From positions 1 to 64,000 of the forward strand of contig DDWS01000033.1 of assembly GCA_002347685.1 (NCBI GenBank): 64,000 nucleotides of DNA, in the 5' to 3' direction. Within the stretch, counting starts at the first letter, position 1. Each line of letters begins with the position of its first letter. The notes beneath the pieces were generated by a model. It ran no database searches. It saw nothing but the letters and a program-made list of their open reading frames with translations, and was not told the origin of the DNA. Shown here piece after piece: positions 41,235 to 50,900 of the stretch. Source of the stretch: Syntrophaceae bacterium UBA2280 (lineage in GTDB: Bacteria; Desulfobacterota; Syntrophia; Syntrophales; Smithellaceae). The position numbers and the translations under genes are program-made.

Positions 41235-41738
41235 TCAGGCTTTGCCGACCTGAAACCCTTCCAGCCGGATGGCAACGGACCGCTGCAGGAGATCAATGGA
41301 GACGACGAACAGCTCTTTTTCGGCATCGCTGCTGATCACCTTGCCCACAATGCCGGCAAAAGGACCACTGATGATCCGCGCCGCCTCTCCCGCTTTCGGG
41401 TATTGAAACGTGAAAACGTCGGCTTTTTTGTTGAGCAGGCACTGGATCGCCTCAATATTTTCATCCGGAACGGGTACAGGTTCGGCATTTTCTTTTTTTC
41501 CTAAAATCTTCACCACGCCGACTGTTTTTAGCACCGCCAGTTTCATTTCATTGTCCAGACAGTCGGCCTGTACAAAAAGATAGCCGGGAAAAAGCGGCAC
41601 GGAGATCTTCTTCCTGCGGTCTTTTCGCTTGCTCCAGACCTCCATCTCAGGTAAAAAGGCCGTCAGGTTCTTTTGCGAAAGACCTGCATGCGCTTTATAC
41701 TCGTGACGGCTTCTTGTGTGGACGGCGTACCAGGGCAT
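41235..41738 (-). CDS. NusG-like transcription antiterminator (UpxY/RfaH type)
   Basis: The 167-residue protein has a NusG N-terminal domain: PWYAVHTRSRHEYKAHAGL, then PLFPGYLFVQAD near residue 58. A C-terminal KOW segment follows (SGPFAGIVGKVISSDAEKE). It is separate from the housekeeping nusG, which normally lies by the ribosomal-protein genes. Specialised NusG paralogues bind RNA polymerase and allow readthrough of long polysaccharide or secondary-metabolite operons. The start at 41738 has better spacing from AGGTG than upstream ATGs. It does not head such an operon here; fucose genes lie 7 kb away. Confidence 0.85.
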   Translation of the reverse strand: MPWYAVHTRSRHEYKAHAGLSQKNLTAFLPEMEVWSKRKDRRKKISVPLFPGYLFVQADCLDNEMKLAVLKTVGVVKILGKKENAEPVPVPDENIEAIQCLLNKKADVFTFQYPKAGEAARIISGPFAGIVGKVISSDAEKELFVVSIDLLQRSVAIRLEGFQVGKA

Positions 41739-41833
41739 AACCAACATCACCTGTCGAATCATTGATAAAGCAGCAGGTTTGAAAAACCTGTGCCCCTCTA
41801 CAATAACTGTTCCAATTTTGCAACGGAGAAATC

Positions 41834-43432
41834 GTGAAACACTGGCGAGTCAGCGGGATCAAACTGGATCTGGATGAACAAGAGGCGCTGCTGCCCGCGA
41901 AAGTCGCCTCAGCCCTGTTGCTCGCCTTGCGGGAAATTCTCTCCGTGGACGTGATGAAAAAAGCGATAGACGCCCGCCGGAATAAACCGCCTCAGTTTGT
42001 GTATGTCCTGAAGGTTCAGGTTGTCGATGATGTCGCCTTTCCCGGTTTTGCAAAGGGTGGAATTCAGGTGGAAGATATGGAAGAAGCCGGACCGGCCAGT
42101 CCCGTGAAGGCTGTATGCGGGCCTTTGGGGCCGGTGGTTGTGATCGGCGGCGGCCCCGCCGGACTGTTTGCCGCCTATGTTCTTGCCGGCAGCGGCGTAT
42201 CAGTCACCCTTCTGGAGCGGGGAACATCCATCGAGGAAAGAACCAGGGATGTTGATGCCTTCTGGCAGAGCGGGATTTTTCATCCTGAAAGCAATGTTCT
42301 GTTCGGTGAGGGCGGCGCGGGGACATTTTCCGATGGCAAATTAACGAGCCGGACCAAACACCCCCATGCTTTGTGGGTGAAGCAGACCCTGGTTCAACTG
42401 GGCGCACCGGACGACATTCTCACGGATGCCAAACCCCATATCGGGACCGACCGTCTGCGTAAAGTTATGGTGAATTTCCGAAAAAAACTCATTGACATGG
42501 GCTGCGTCGTCCGCTTCCGCACGCAGGTGACGGATTTTGTGATTTCCCGGGGCGCCGTCAAAGCGGTTGTGGTCAATCATCAAGAAGAAATCCCGACGGA
42601 CGGCGTGATCGTGGCGATCGGTCAGAACGCGGATGATACGTATCATGCTCTGTTGGACCGCGGCGTGGCTTTGCAGCCGAAGCCTTTCGCCATGGGCCTG
42701 CGCGCGGAGCATCCGCAGGCATTGATCAATGAGATTCAGTACGGTCCGTGGCGCGCGCATCCGAAACTGCCGCCGGCGGAATACTTTGTCACCGCAGCAA
42801 TTCCGGAAATGAACCGTTCTGTTTATACGTTTTGCATGTGCCCGGGGGGCTCGGTGATCGGTTGTGCCGCTTTTCCCGGCGCGGTGATCACCAACGGCAT
42901 GAGCAACCGGCTTCGTTCAGGTTCCTTCGCCAACAGCGCCGTGGTGGTCAATGTGCGCGTGGAGGACTTCGCGCCGGACGCCGGGCCGCTGGCCGGTCTG
43001 GATTTTCGCAGGCATTGGGAACAAAAAGCCTTTGTCTGCGGCGGCGGCAATTATTTTGCGCCTGCACAGAACCTTGTTGATTTTGTGTCAGGAAAGTCAT
43101 CCGGGACAGTGGGATCGACGAGCTTTCTTCCCGGGGTGAATTTTGCGGACCTGGCGGAGGCATTGCCGCGGTTTGTCACAGACGCCTTGAGAATCGGGAT
43201 TCAAAGGATCCATAAAAAAATGCCGGGGTTTCTTTCGGATAACGCGCATCTGATCGGTGTTGAAACGAGAACCTCATCGCCTGTGCGCATTTGCCGCGGG
43301 TCTGATGGACAGTGTGAAAGTGTCAGAGGACTTTATCCCGCAGGCGAAGGTGCGGGATATGCGGGCGGTATCATCAGCTCAGCTATCGATGGCATCGGGG
43401 CCGCCGGCCGTCTTTTGGCGGGGTTGCGCTAA
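41834..43432 (+). CDS. FAD-dependent oxidoreductase (COG2509-like)
   Basis: A 532-residue protein. An N-terminal domain of about 95 residues is followed by a Rossmann FAD motif, VVIGGGPAGLFAAYVLA, then FGEGGAGTFSDGKLTSR near residue 160. A C-terminal glycine-rich segment, YPAGEGAGYAGGIISSAIDG, closes the FAD site. This large family is widespread and uncharacterised; electron donor and substrate are unknown. The GTG start follows CGGAG. Its 3' end overlaps ribD by 54 bases on the opposite strand. Confidence 0.85.
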   Translation: MKHWRVSGIKLDLDEQEALLPAKVASALLLALREILSVDVMKKAIDARRNKPPQFVYVLKVQVVDDVAFPGFAKGGIQVEDMEEAGPASPVKAVCGPLGPVVVIGGGPAGLFAAYVLAGSGVSVTLLERGTSIEERTRDVDAFWQSGIFHPESNVLFGEGGAGTFSDGKLTSRTKHPHALWVKQTLVQLGAPDDILTDAKPHIGTDRLRKVMVNFRKKLIDMGCVVRFRTQVTDFVISRGAVKAVVVNHQEEIPTDGVIVAIGQNADDTYHALLDRGVALQPKPFAMGLRAEHPQALINEIQYGPWRAHPKLPPAEYFVTAAIPEMNRSVYTFCMCPGGSVIGCAAFPGAVITNGMSNRLRSGSFANSAVVVNVRVEDFAPDAGPLAGLDFRRHWEQKAFVCGGGNYFAPAQNLVDFVSGKSSGTVGSTSFLPGVNFADLAEALPRFVTDALRIGIQRIHKKMPGFLSDNAHLIGVETRTSSPVRICRGSDGQCESVRGLYPAGEGAGYAGGIISSAIDGIGAAGRLLAGLR

Positions 43433-44509
43433 ACGGCTGTCAATAATGATGTCTTCGCCGAGACGAGATACTTTTTGGAAGGTCAGTTTTCGGGCCGCGC
43501 CAAGGTCGCTGATCTGCAAATCGCCCACCGCGTCCGTGCCCCGTCCGAGAATTTTCGGGGCGATGACGGCAATGAGCCGATTGGCCAGGTTGTGTTTCAA
43601 AAAAGACGTGATGATCTGTGACCCCCCTTCAACCAGCACGGAAGAGACGTTTCGGGAAGCCATGGCCTCAAGAAGTTTTTTCAGATTGACTCTGCCTTGT
43701 GCATCCGCATCGATTCTCAGGATGTGTGCGCCCATTTCTGCAAGAAGTTTTGCCCGGGGAGCGGTCGAATTTTGGGTTGTAGCGATAATCGTTTGGGTTT
43801 GAGAAGCGGTGCGAAGCAATTTGGCGGATTCGGGTATTTTCAGGTGCGAATCCACGACAATCCGGATGGGATTGCGTCCGCGCACAAGCCGGACGGTCAG
43901 TTCCGGATCATCTTGCAAAACGGTTCCGACGCCTACGAGAATCGCGTCGTGCCGGGCCCGCAGACGGTGAACGAACTTCAGCGAGGGAGGTGAACTGATC
44001 CACTGCGACTGGCCTTCTGCTGTGGCGATCCGGCCGTCCAGGGTCTGGGCGTATTTGATCGTCACAAAAGGCAGTCCTGTCTCCATATAGTGAAAAAAAA
44101 CTTCATTGAACGCACGGTACTCACGCTCCAGGACGCCGCTTTCGACTTCAATGCCGCTTTGCTGCAGCGTGCGAATGCCCCGGCAGGCCACCTGCGGGTT
44201 GGAATCGACCGAACCGATCACCACGCGCGCGATCTTATGCTGAATGATCCTGTCGGTGCACGGAGGGGTCCTGCCGTGGTGGCAACAGGGTTCGAGTGTG
44301 ACATACAGCGTCGATCCTTCCACATCCTCCGTGGCGTTTTCAATGGCGTTGACCTCGGCGTGGTTTTCCCCGCAGCATCGGTGATACCCCTGGCCGATGA
44401 TCCGGTTCTGTTTCACCAGGACGGCGCCCACCATCGGGTTGGGGCTGGCGTAGCCCTGTCCTTTGGCGGCGAGTTTCAACGCAAGTTTCATGTAATGGAC
44501 GTCATTCAT
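43379..44509 (-). CDS. ribD: Bifunctional riboflavin biosynthesis deaminase/reductase
   Basis: The 376-residue protein has an N-terminal deaminase domain with zinc site HAEVNAIENA and PCCHHGRTPPCTD near residues 50-85. The C-terminal reductase domain has QTLDGRIATAEGQSQW near residue 165 and a VLVEGGSQIITSFL segment. It catalyses two consecutive steps of riboflavin synthesis (deamination, then ribose reduction). The start chosen is MNDVHYMKLALKLA, since an upstream extension lacks family support. It converges on and overlaps the FAD oxidoreductase gene. Confidence 0.93.
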   Translation of the reverse strand: MNDVHYMKLALKLAAKGQGYASPNPMVGAVLVKQNRIIGQGYHRCCGENHAEVNAIENATEDVEGSTLYVTLEPCCHHGRTPPCTDRIIQHKIARVVIGSVDSNPQVACRGIRTLQQSGIEVESGVLEREYRAFNEVFFHYMETGLPFVTIKYAQTLDGRIATAEGQSQWISSPPSLKFVHRLRARHDAILVGVGTVLQDDPELTVRLVRGRNPIRIVVDSHLKIPESAKLLRTASQTQTIIATTQNSTAPRAKLLAEMGAHILRIDADAQGRVNLKKLLEAMASRNVSSVLVEGGSQIITSFLKHNLANRLIAVIAPKILGRGTDAVGDLQISDLGAARKLTFQKVSRLGEDIIIDSRLAQPRQKTAGGPDAIDS

Positions 44510-44645
44510 ACGAAAAATTAATACCTCATTGATGCCGCTGATGCAAAGAGATTTATTGACATTAAATTTTTTATGGTTGTGATCAGCGGCGTTCATGCCA
44601 AACAACCAATGATCGGATTTGGTGATGGAAATCACAATCTTTTTA

Positions 44646-44673
44646 TTGACTTCTGACGAAAAAAGAGTAGAAT
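44646..44673 (+). promoter_or_regulatory. Promoter of the riboswitch-controlled prepilin peptidase gene
   Basis: TTGACT (44646-44651), 16 bases, then TAGAAT (44668-44673) form a promoter just before the GEMM aptamer. Transcription would start near 44680. Confidence 0.65.
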
Positions 44674-44679
44674 CCTGCC

Positions 44680-44786
44680 CAACGCACGATTCAAGGCAAC
44701 CCGTCTGAAAAGGCGGGACGCAAAGTTACTGGCCTAAGTCTTTGATTGGGATAGGGCGGCAGGACTGCCGGGCAGATCAATGAACG
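44680..44786 (+). promoter_or_regulatory. GEMM-I (cyclic di-GMP) riboswitch aptamer
   Basis: Conserved elements in order: GGCAAC (44694-44699 region), a CCCGTC/GGCGGG hairpin with TGAAAA loop, the invariant GGGACGCAAAG, GGCCTAAG, then a CGGCA/TGCCG hairpin and a closing GGGC that pairs with GCCC near the start. This is the GEMM-I layout. The G before GCAA is kept, so c-di-GMP is more likely than cGAMP. Downstream is the prepilin peptidase start at 44843, so ligand binding should control pilus-related expression. The switch mechanism was not worked out. Confidence 0.85.
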
Positions 44787-44842
44787 TCCAGCTCTCCTGA
44801 AAAGCCATTAAAAATAAAGAAGTTAAAATTCAGAAGAGGTCT

Positions 44843-45607
44843 ATGCTGATTTTAAATTTTTTCGCCTTCATTTTCGGTGCCGCCATCGGCAGCTTTCTCA
44901 ATGTGTGCATTTTCCGCATTCCGGCGAAAAGCTCCATCATTAAACCGCTTTCCCAGTGTCCCCACTGTCATCACCCGATCCGTTTTTATGATAATATTCC
45001 GATCGTCAGTTTTCTTCTGCTGAAAGCCAAATGCCGCGACTGTGATGGTGTCATTTCCTGGCGATATCCCTTGGTTGAATTGATCACCGCTATTTTCGCC
45101 CTGCTGCTCTTTATCAAATTCGGGTTGACGCTTACTTTCCTGGTCTTTTTCACTTTCACGGCCGTATTGATTGTGATTACCTTCATTGACCTGGATCATC
45201 AGATCATTCCCGATGTCTTAACGCTGCCGGGCATTCCGGTTTTTCTGCTTGCTGCAATCTTTGTAGTAAAAGTTCCATGGGATGAAGCTTTGATCGGTCT
45301 TCTGGTCGGTGGCGGCGTGCTTTTTGCCATTGCTTTCATATATGAATTTGTATCCAAGCGCGAAGGTATGGGCGGGGGGGATATCAAACTGCTGGCCATG
45401 ATCGGCGGGTTTTTTGGGTGGAAGTCTTTGATATTTATTCTATTATTCAGTTCTTTCGCCGGAGCGCTGGTCGGTGTGGCGGCGATGATTATCAAAAAGC
45501 AAAACATGAAATACGCGGTGCCGTTCGGACCTTTCCTGTCCGCGGCGGCCGTGGCCTATATCTTCTTCGGGGATCTTTTTATGCGCTTCTGGCTGCTAGG
45601 TTATTAG
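44843..45607 (+). CDS. pilD: Prepilin peptidase / N-methyltransferase
   Basis: A 254-residue polytopic membrane protein. It has the N-terminal methyltransferase-type Cys motif (CPHCHHPIRFYDNIP, then CRDCDGVISWRYP) and the aspartic protease pair: Asp in FIDLDHQIIPD near residue 115 and GGGDIK near residue 178. It cleaves prepilin leader peptides at the membrane and methylates the new N-terminus. It is led by a GEMM riboswitch and lies upstream of the minor pilin genes, which it would process. AGAGG precedes the ATG. Confidence 0.92.
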   Translation: MLILNFFAFIFGAAIGSFLNVCIFRIPAKSSIIKPLSQCPHCHHPIRFYDNIPIVSFLLLKAKCRDCDGVISWRYPLVELITAIFALLLFIKFGLTLTFLVFFTFTAVLIVITFIDLDHQIIPDVLTLPGIPVFLLAAIFVVKVPWDEALIGLLVGGGVLFAIAFIYEFVSKREGMGGGDIKLLAMIGGFFGWKSLIFILLFSSFAGALVGVAAMIIKKQNMKYAVPFGPFLSAAAVAYIFFGDLFMRFWLLGY

Positions 45608-45837
45608 CCGGTTTAATGTGAAAATGACCGGTGAATGTCAAAAAGAACCACAAAGATGAACGATGACCGGCACTTTAGGAAAACGGAAATATGCCGATAA
45701 ATAATGTAGTGCTTTGTTATTCAATGCATATTTTTGGATTTGGACCGATAGTTGTTCAAAAGGGAAAAAGCCAGGCCGTGGCACATGGTTTGCAAATATC
45801 ATTAGGATTGTAGATTCAAATTTTATCGAGGCGTACA

Positions 45838-46305
45838 GTGAAGATGAGAAAAAATGACGGTTTTAGCTTGATTGAATTGATCATCGTGATTGCCGTCATG
45901 GGAATCATTTTGGCGATAGCCGCACCCAATTTTACAAGATATCGGGATAATACAAATTTGAGGGAAGCGGCGCGCGACATTTCATCCGATATACAGCTCT
46001 ACAAGCAGCGGGCTATTGCGGAAAACGTGCAATATAGCATTACCTTTAACGCGGGGACGAATGATTATGTGATTCAGCGAAACGGGGTTACCATAGTGAC
46101 AAGGCAAGTTGGCGGGAATAATCCTGTTGAGATTTCGGGATCACCAGCTCCCAGTTTTTCAGGTGGAGTTCCCACCGTCAGTTTGTTGCCAAGAGGCACT
46201 GCAACACTGGGGTCTATGACCTTACGGCATGCCACCAGATTATCCGAAGCAAGAATCATAGTGAATATAATGGGCAGGGTGCGTGTTGAATATGATCTCA
46301 AATAA
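45838..46305 (+). CDS. fimT: Minor pilin, FimT/GspH type
   Basis: The 155-residue protein has a class III prepilin signal: a basic leader (MKMRKNDG) followed by FSLIELIIVIAVMGIILAIA, with Glu at position 5 of the mature form. The rest is small, with beta-rich content and a GRVRVEYDLK end. It would be cut by the PilD upstream. The GTG at 45838 follows GAGG; ATG 45844 is an alternative. It is the first of four overlapping minor pilin genes. Confidence 0.88.
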   Translation: MKMRKNDGFSLIELIIVIAVMGIILAIAAPNFTRYRDNTNLREAARDISSDIQLYKQRAIAENVQYSITFNAGTNDYVIQRNGVTIVTRQVGGNNPVEISGSPAPSFSGGVPTVSLLPRGTATLGSMTLRHATRLSEARIIVNIMGRVRVEYDLK

Positions 46306-46711
46306 CAAGGGAATAAGTTTAGTGGAGTCCATGATTGCCGTTTTTTTAACGGTCGTGGCGATAATGTCTCTGATGCCTATGCAGGATATGTCTTTGCGGA
46401 CTGCCCTCCGCTCGGATTATTTGGGGCGGGCGGCAGGGATCATGCAAACCGAGCTCGAGGCTCAGGAATCTTACATCATGAGAGGCTCTAATCCTGTGGT
46501 GCTGGGTGCCACGCAAAAGACAATCCATGTGAGTGATGAAGTAGACGTTGAAGGGGATGCTGTTTTTGATGTGACCACAACGATTAACAACAATCCTGCT
46601 GCAGCTATTGCGGGGATCTCCTGGCTTGTGAATGTGCAAGTCACTTGGACGGGCAACAATAACGGTATTCGCAGCAGCATAATTGTAACACGTCAGTCGG
46701 GTTTTGAATGA
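46292..46711 (+). CDS. pilV: Minor pilin, PilV type
   Basis: The 139-residue protein has a short leader (MISNNKG) and ISLVESMIAVFLTVVAIMSL, the N-methylated hydrophobic helix with a Glu at position 5. Its body is PilV-like (LGRAAGIMQTELEAQES). It overlaps the fimT end by about 14 bases and lies before PilW. Together these pilins form the priming complex at a pilus tip, with PilY1. Confidence 0.82.
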   Translation: MISNNKGISLVESMIAVFLTVVAIMSLMPMQDMSLRTALRSDYLGRAAGIMQTELEAQESYIMRGSNPVVLGATQKTIHVSDEVDVEGDAVFDVTTTINNNPAAAIAGISWLVNVQVTWTGNNNGIRSSIIVTRQSGFE

Positions 46712-46736
46712 ATTCGGAAATGGACGGTTTTTGGGT

Positions 46737-47465
46737 ATGAATAATAAGGGATTCACGCTGATTGAATTGCTAATCGCAATGACGGTAGGACTTGCAATTA
46801 TGGCTGCCGTTTACGGACTGATGGTTATGGCTCAAAAAACATCTTCTAGTCTTGACAGAAAAGTTATGTCACAGCAGGACACGAGAGCCGTGCTTAATCT
46901 GATGGCTATGGAAATACGCATGGCATCGTACAATCCCCGTAGTGAACCGCTGATATGGCAGGGTAACGGAACGGCAGCGATGCCAGGTATTCCCCTTTGT
47001 TGGGGCGCGCCTGTGAGTGCCAGAAAGGGGATTGTGATCGCCAATGCGAATACACTGGCTTTTGCCATGGATTTGGACAGAGACGGTCAATTTGTTTCCG
47101 ACAATGAATATATCCGGTATTCTTATGATGGGGTAAATACTCTGACGCGTGCGACAAACTGTGGCATACCACCTCACCTGCTGGGGGGCAATGCACCGTT
47201 TACGAATGTGAGGAATGCCGCGGCCGTTGCCGGCGGTATTCCGATGTTTCGCTATTTCAACAAAGACGATGTTGATATTACCGCTACTGTAGATAATAAT
47301 TCCAGCCAAACAAATGGCATCCCGGCGATCAGGAGAATTCTGGTTACCATCGCCTCTGAAACTGAAGATAATGACAGTCACACCGGACAACCCAAAAGAA
47401 TGGTTTATTCAACCAATGTAATTGTGAGGAATCATGTACTTAGCCCACCATACCCAATGCCGTAG
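46737..47465 (+). CDS. pilW: Minor pilin, PilW type
   Basis: The 242-residue protein starts MNNKGFTLIELLIAMTVGLAIMAAVYGLMV, which has a class III prepilin leader with cleavage after the Gly. The larger C-terminal domain, with RAVLNLMAMEIRMASYNPR, fits PilW. ATG 46737 is chosen as it gives a short leader; the frame extends further upstream. It overlaps PilX downstream. Confidence 0.85.
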   Translation: MNNKGFTLIELLIAMTVGLAIMAAVYGLMVMAQKTSSSLDRKVMSQQDTRAVLNLMAMEIRMASYNPRSEPLIWQGNGTAAMPGIPLCWGAPVSARKGIVIANANTLAFAMDLDRDGQFVSDNEYIRYSYDGVNTLTRATNCGIPPHLLGGNAPFTNVRNAAAVAGGIPMFRYFNKDDVDITATVDNNSSQTNGIPAIRRILVTIASETEDNDSHTGQPKRMVYSTNVIVRNHVLSPPYPMP

Positions 47466-47907
47466 ATGGCACAGGAGATCGGAAAGAGGTTTTGTTTTAA
47501 TTGCCGCTTTGATGGCGGTGATGATACTGATGGCCGTTGGTTTTTTTATTCTGACGACGACATCGCAGGATCTTCGCATCAGCTCCCGCATGGTAGGGGA
47601 ACGCAAGGCCCTTTCAGCCGCCGAATCAGGTGTGCAGCAATTTTGTATTAATTTTACTCCATATATGGCCGGAGTGACGAATCAAGTCGTCGATGCCGTG
47701 AACGATCCGACTGCCACTTTTGATATAGGGGCGGCAACATGGAATCGTGATATGCCGTCGGTGACCGCGTACGGTTTTTCCGACACTATGGAGTATTCTG
47801 TTTTTCGAAACACCATTATCGGCCGGGACACCGGTTATGATTCTGAAGTTCAACTCAATATAGGTGTTAAATACGGGCCTGTTCCCTTGGGTACAGAGTA
47901 TGAATAA
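47434..47907 (+). CDS. pilX: Minor pilin, PilX type
   Basis: The 157-residue protein has a basic leader (CRRWHRRSERG) and a hydrophobic start, FVLIAALMAVMILMAVGFFIL, with Ala instead of Glu at position 5. It continues with RKALSAAESGVQQFC, a PilX-type helical region. It overlaps the end of pilW by 32 bases. The missing Glu5 is characteristic of PilX-type pilins and GspK-like tip pilins. Confidence 0.82.
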   Translation: MYLAHHTQCRRWHRRSERGFVLIAALMAVMILMAVGFFILTTTSQDLRISSRMVGERKALSAAESGVQQFCINFTPYMAGVTNQVVDAVNDPTATFDIGAATWNRDMPSVTAYGFSDTMEYSVFRNTIIGRDTGYDSEVQLNIGVKYGPVPLGTEYE

Positions 47908-47973
47908 TATTTCCCTTAAGTAAATAAAAAAGTATTCAAGGAAATAATGTTGTTTAGAATTATGGAGGATATT

Positions 47974-50900
47974 ATGCTTAAAAAATATACATTTTTAGCG
48001 TTAATCATTTTCATCAGTTTCTTCATATCATTGAGCGTATATGCGCAAGATGAGGAGACGGGCGATGAGGAGATATTTGTTTCTGTTGCACCTGACGCAC
48101 TGATCGTGCTTGACGTAACCGGGAGCATGGACTGGAATCCTATAGGCACTAGTTATAGATATGGTTCGAGCAGCTGTGCCCCTGATACTGCAAATTGTGC
48201 TAACTATAGCTCCGGGGGTACGACGTATTGTTCTGGTGGTTATTGCTCTTCCGGCACACTGTCCGTGCGTCCGAACTGCAATGTCAATTGCAGTCGAATG
48301 TCCATTGCCAAAAGGGCGATTTTCGGTATTCTTGATGATGATGGCAACGGGACCGTTAATACCCAAGATTCCAACAGTCTCGGTGTTCGCATCGGTCTTA
48401 TGACTTTTGGCAACAATGACACAGGTCTTAACTACGCATCCGGTAATATTATTCTTCGTCAACCGATCAGTGCCCTCGGTTCTACTGGTTCGGGAACGCC
48501 CTATCAGACAACCTATTGCGGCGCGGGGAAAAATGGTAGTTGTATAATAAGTGACACCGGAACATCCAGCACGGTTGCAGGGCAGACCGCCGCCGGCGGC
48601 ACACCGCTGACCAATGCATTGCGGGAAGCAAAAATTTACCTGGATGCTCATAAAGCGGCTGATAAACTGGCAAATGAATGCCGGAAAAAATTTGCGATCC
48701 TGATTTCGGACGGTGCGGACACTTATATCTGTGGCGGGAGCGGCGCTGAATGCCAGGAGCACATGTATAAGCGACGAAGGTCGGTTGTTGCCGCCGCAAA
48801 ACAACTTAATGACGCCGGTTACAAACTTTATGTAATTGGTTTTGGGGCGGACATGCCGGATTACCTGAAGAATCAACTCAACTGGATGGCTTATTACGGT
48901 GGCACGGATAATCCGGATGTCAATAGCGGCAGCGTAACCGGTTACAATATCGCTCTGGGGTGCAATCCGGAGGGAACGGAGGCGGAAAAAGCGCTTTGTT
49001 GTAATCTGGCAACCGGTACCGGTGCGTGTTTCCCGTCAGGTGTCACCAGTTGCGGCGATGCGGCTACTGAATCTGCTGTTTGTTATGCTGGAGGTTCTGG
49101 TGTGCTTACCGGTCATTTCAAGGCAGTAGAAAATGATCCCGGATATCTGGAATTAAGTGGCTATGCATTTATGGCTTCGAATACCGACCAATTAATAAAT
49201 GCTTTAAGAACGGCGATTATTGAAATTTCCGGAGCATCTTATTCTTTCACGGAGTCGTCTGTTCAAACCATACGAACTGTTGATGAAACTTATCTCTATG
49301 AGGCATCTTTCACGCCCGTGCTTACCCCCAATAACGATTCTTTCTGGCCGGGGTATTTGAAACGATATACGATTATTAATGATGCAGGAGAAATTAACCC
49401 TGCTGAAGATTGGGATGCAGGTGCGAAATTGAAGTCAACATCGGCTGGCTTCAGAAATATATACACCTTGAAATCCGGGACGGTGACGGCTTTTAACACC
49501 ACTAACATTTCGATTGCGGATTTAGGCATTACCGGAGGGACGGCTGATCAGCAGGAAGCACAGCGTCAGCTGATCATTAAATATATTCGTGAAGGAGAAC
49601 AAGGCGGCACGTATAAAGATTGGAAGCTGGGGGACATTTTCCACAGTTCCCCGATCACGATCGGAACACCCTCTGCCTATTTTTTTGACAGGATTGACCA
49701 AAGCACGATTACGGGTTTTGAGAAATTCCGTGACAAGTATCCGAGAACCACAGCAAACGGGAAAAGATTAATCGTGGCAGGAACCAATAATGCGCAGTTT
49801 CATGCATTTAAGGCCGCCAATGATTCGGACGGCGGTGGAACGGAAGTATGGAGTTTTGTGCCCCCCAATTTTATGACCCGCTTGCCGAGCGTTGCACATG
49901 GTGAGGCACATCCGACATCATGCACGCATCAGTATTTTGTGGATGGAGCCACGTCCGCTGCGGACGTATGGTGGGGAACCGACCAGACTAATAAGGGTGT
50001 CGACGAATGGCGCACGATTATGCTGGTATCGCTAGGCAGGGGAGGGGCGTCGAATCTTTGGAGCTCTTCGTCTTCGTGTGACACGGGTTTAAGTAATACA
50101 TTTCACGCGACGGATAGTAGCCACTACTGCGGTTATTACGCTTTTGATGTTACCGATACCACCCGCACCATGCCTTCTTATCAATGGAAACTCGGCGGGT
50201 CGAGCGGGTTGTCGGCAACGCATGGAAGCCATTTAGGCCAGCCGTGGAGTAAAATGTCTATGGGGCGAGTCCTTTATGACGGCAAGGAGAAATGGGTCGG
50301 TTTTATCGGTGGCGGTTTTTCCAAAACAGACTGCAGTGGCGGTGGAGCATGCGATCCGAAGGGTAAGGGATTTTATGTTATCGATATCTCCAATGGGACC
50401 ATTCTCTGGTCATCCACGCACAGTGGTCCGGCCGGGTTTGTTCATGCCGATATGGATTGGGGTCTGGCCGGCCAGGCGGCCACAATCGATTTTGACAACG
50501 ACGGTTTCATCGATACGGCTTATATTGCCGATATGGGCGGGAACGTGTGGCGATTTAAATTCTGTTTGGGGTCGGAGACATCCTGCACATGGTCCGGCGA
50601 GATTCTTTATGATGCAAAAGGCAATGTAAGGCCTATCTACACAAAACCTGCTGTAAGCAGGGATCCGGCGGGGAATGTCTGGGTTTATTTCGGCACAGGA
50701 GATGCTACTGACCCAACAGCGCCCAACGCTCAGGAAAGATTCCATGCTGTGATAGACACGAAACGGACCGGAACTTTTACTCTTTCTAACCTGAAATCCA
50801 TAGATGGGGTGAAGACTTTCTTCAATCCCACTACAGACATGCCTAAGTATGATGGCTGGTATATGGATATGCCCGGCATGGGAATAAAAATCCTGAGTGA

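Noticed and set aside
44680..44786. cGAMP-type (GEMM-Ib) reading of the riboswitch
   Set aside because: The G before the GCAA stretch and the GGGACGCAAAG hairpin junction match c-di-GMP members better; ligand choice stays open.
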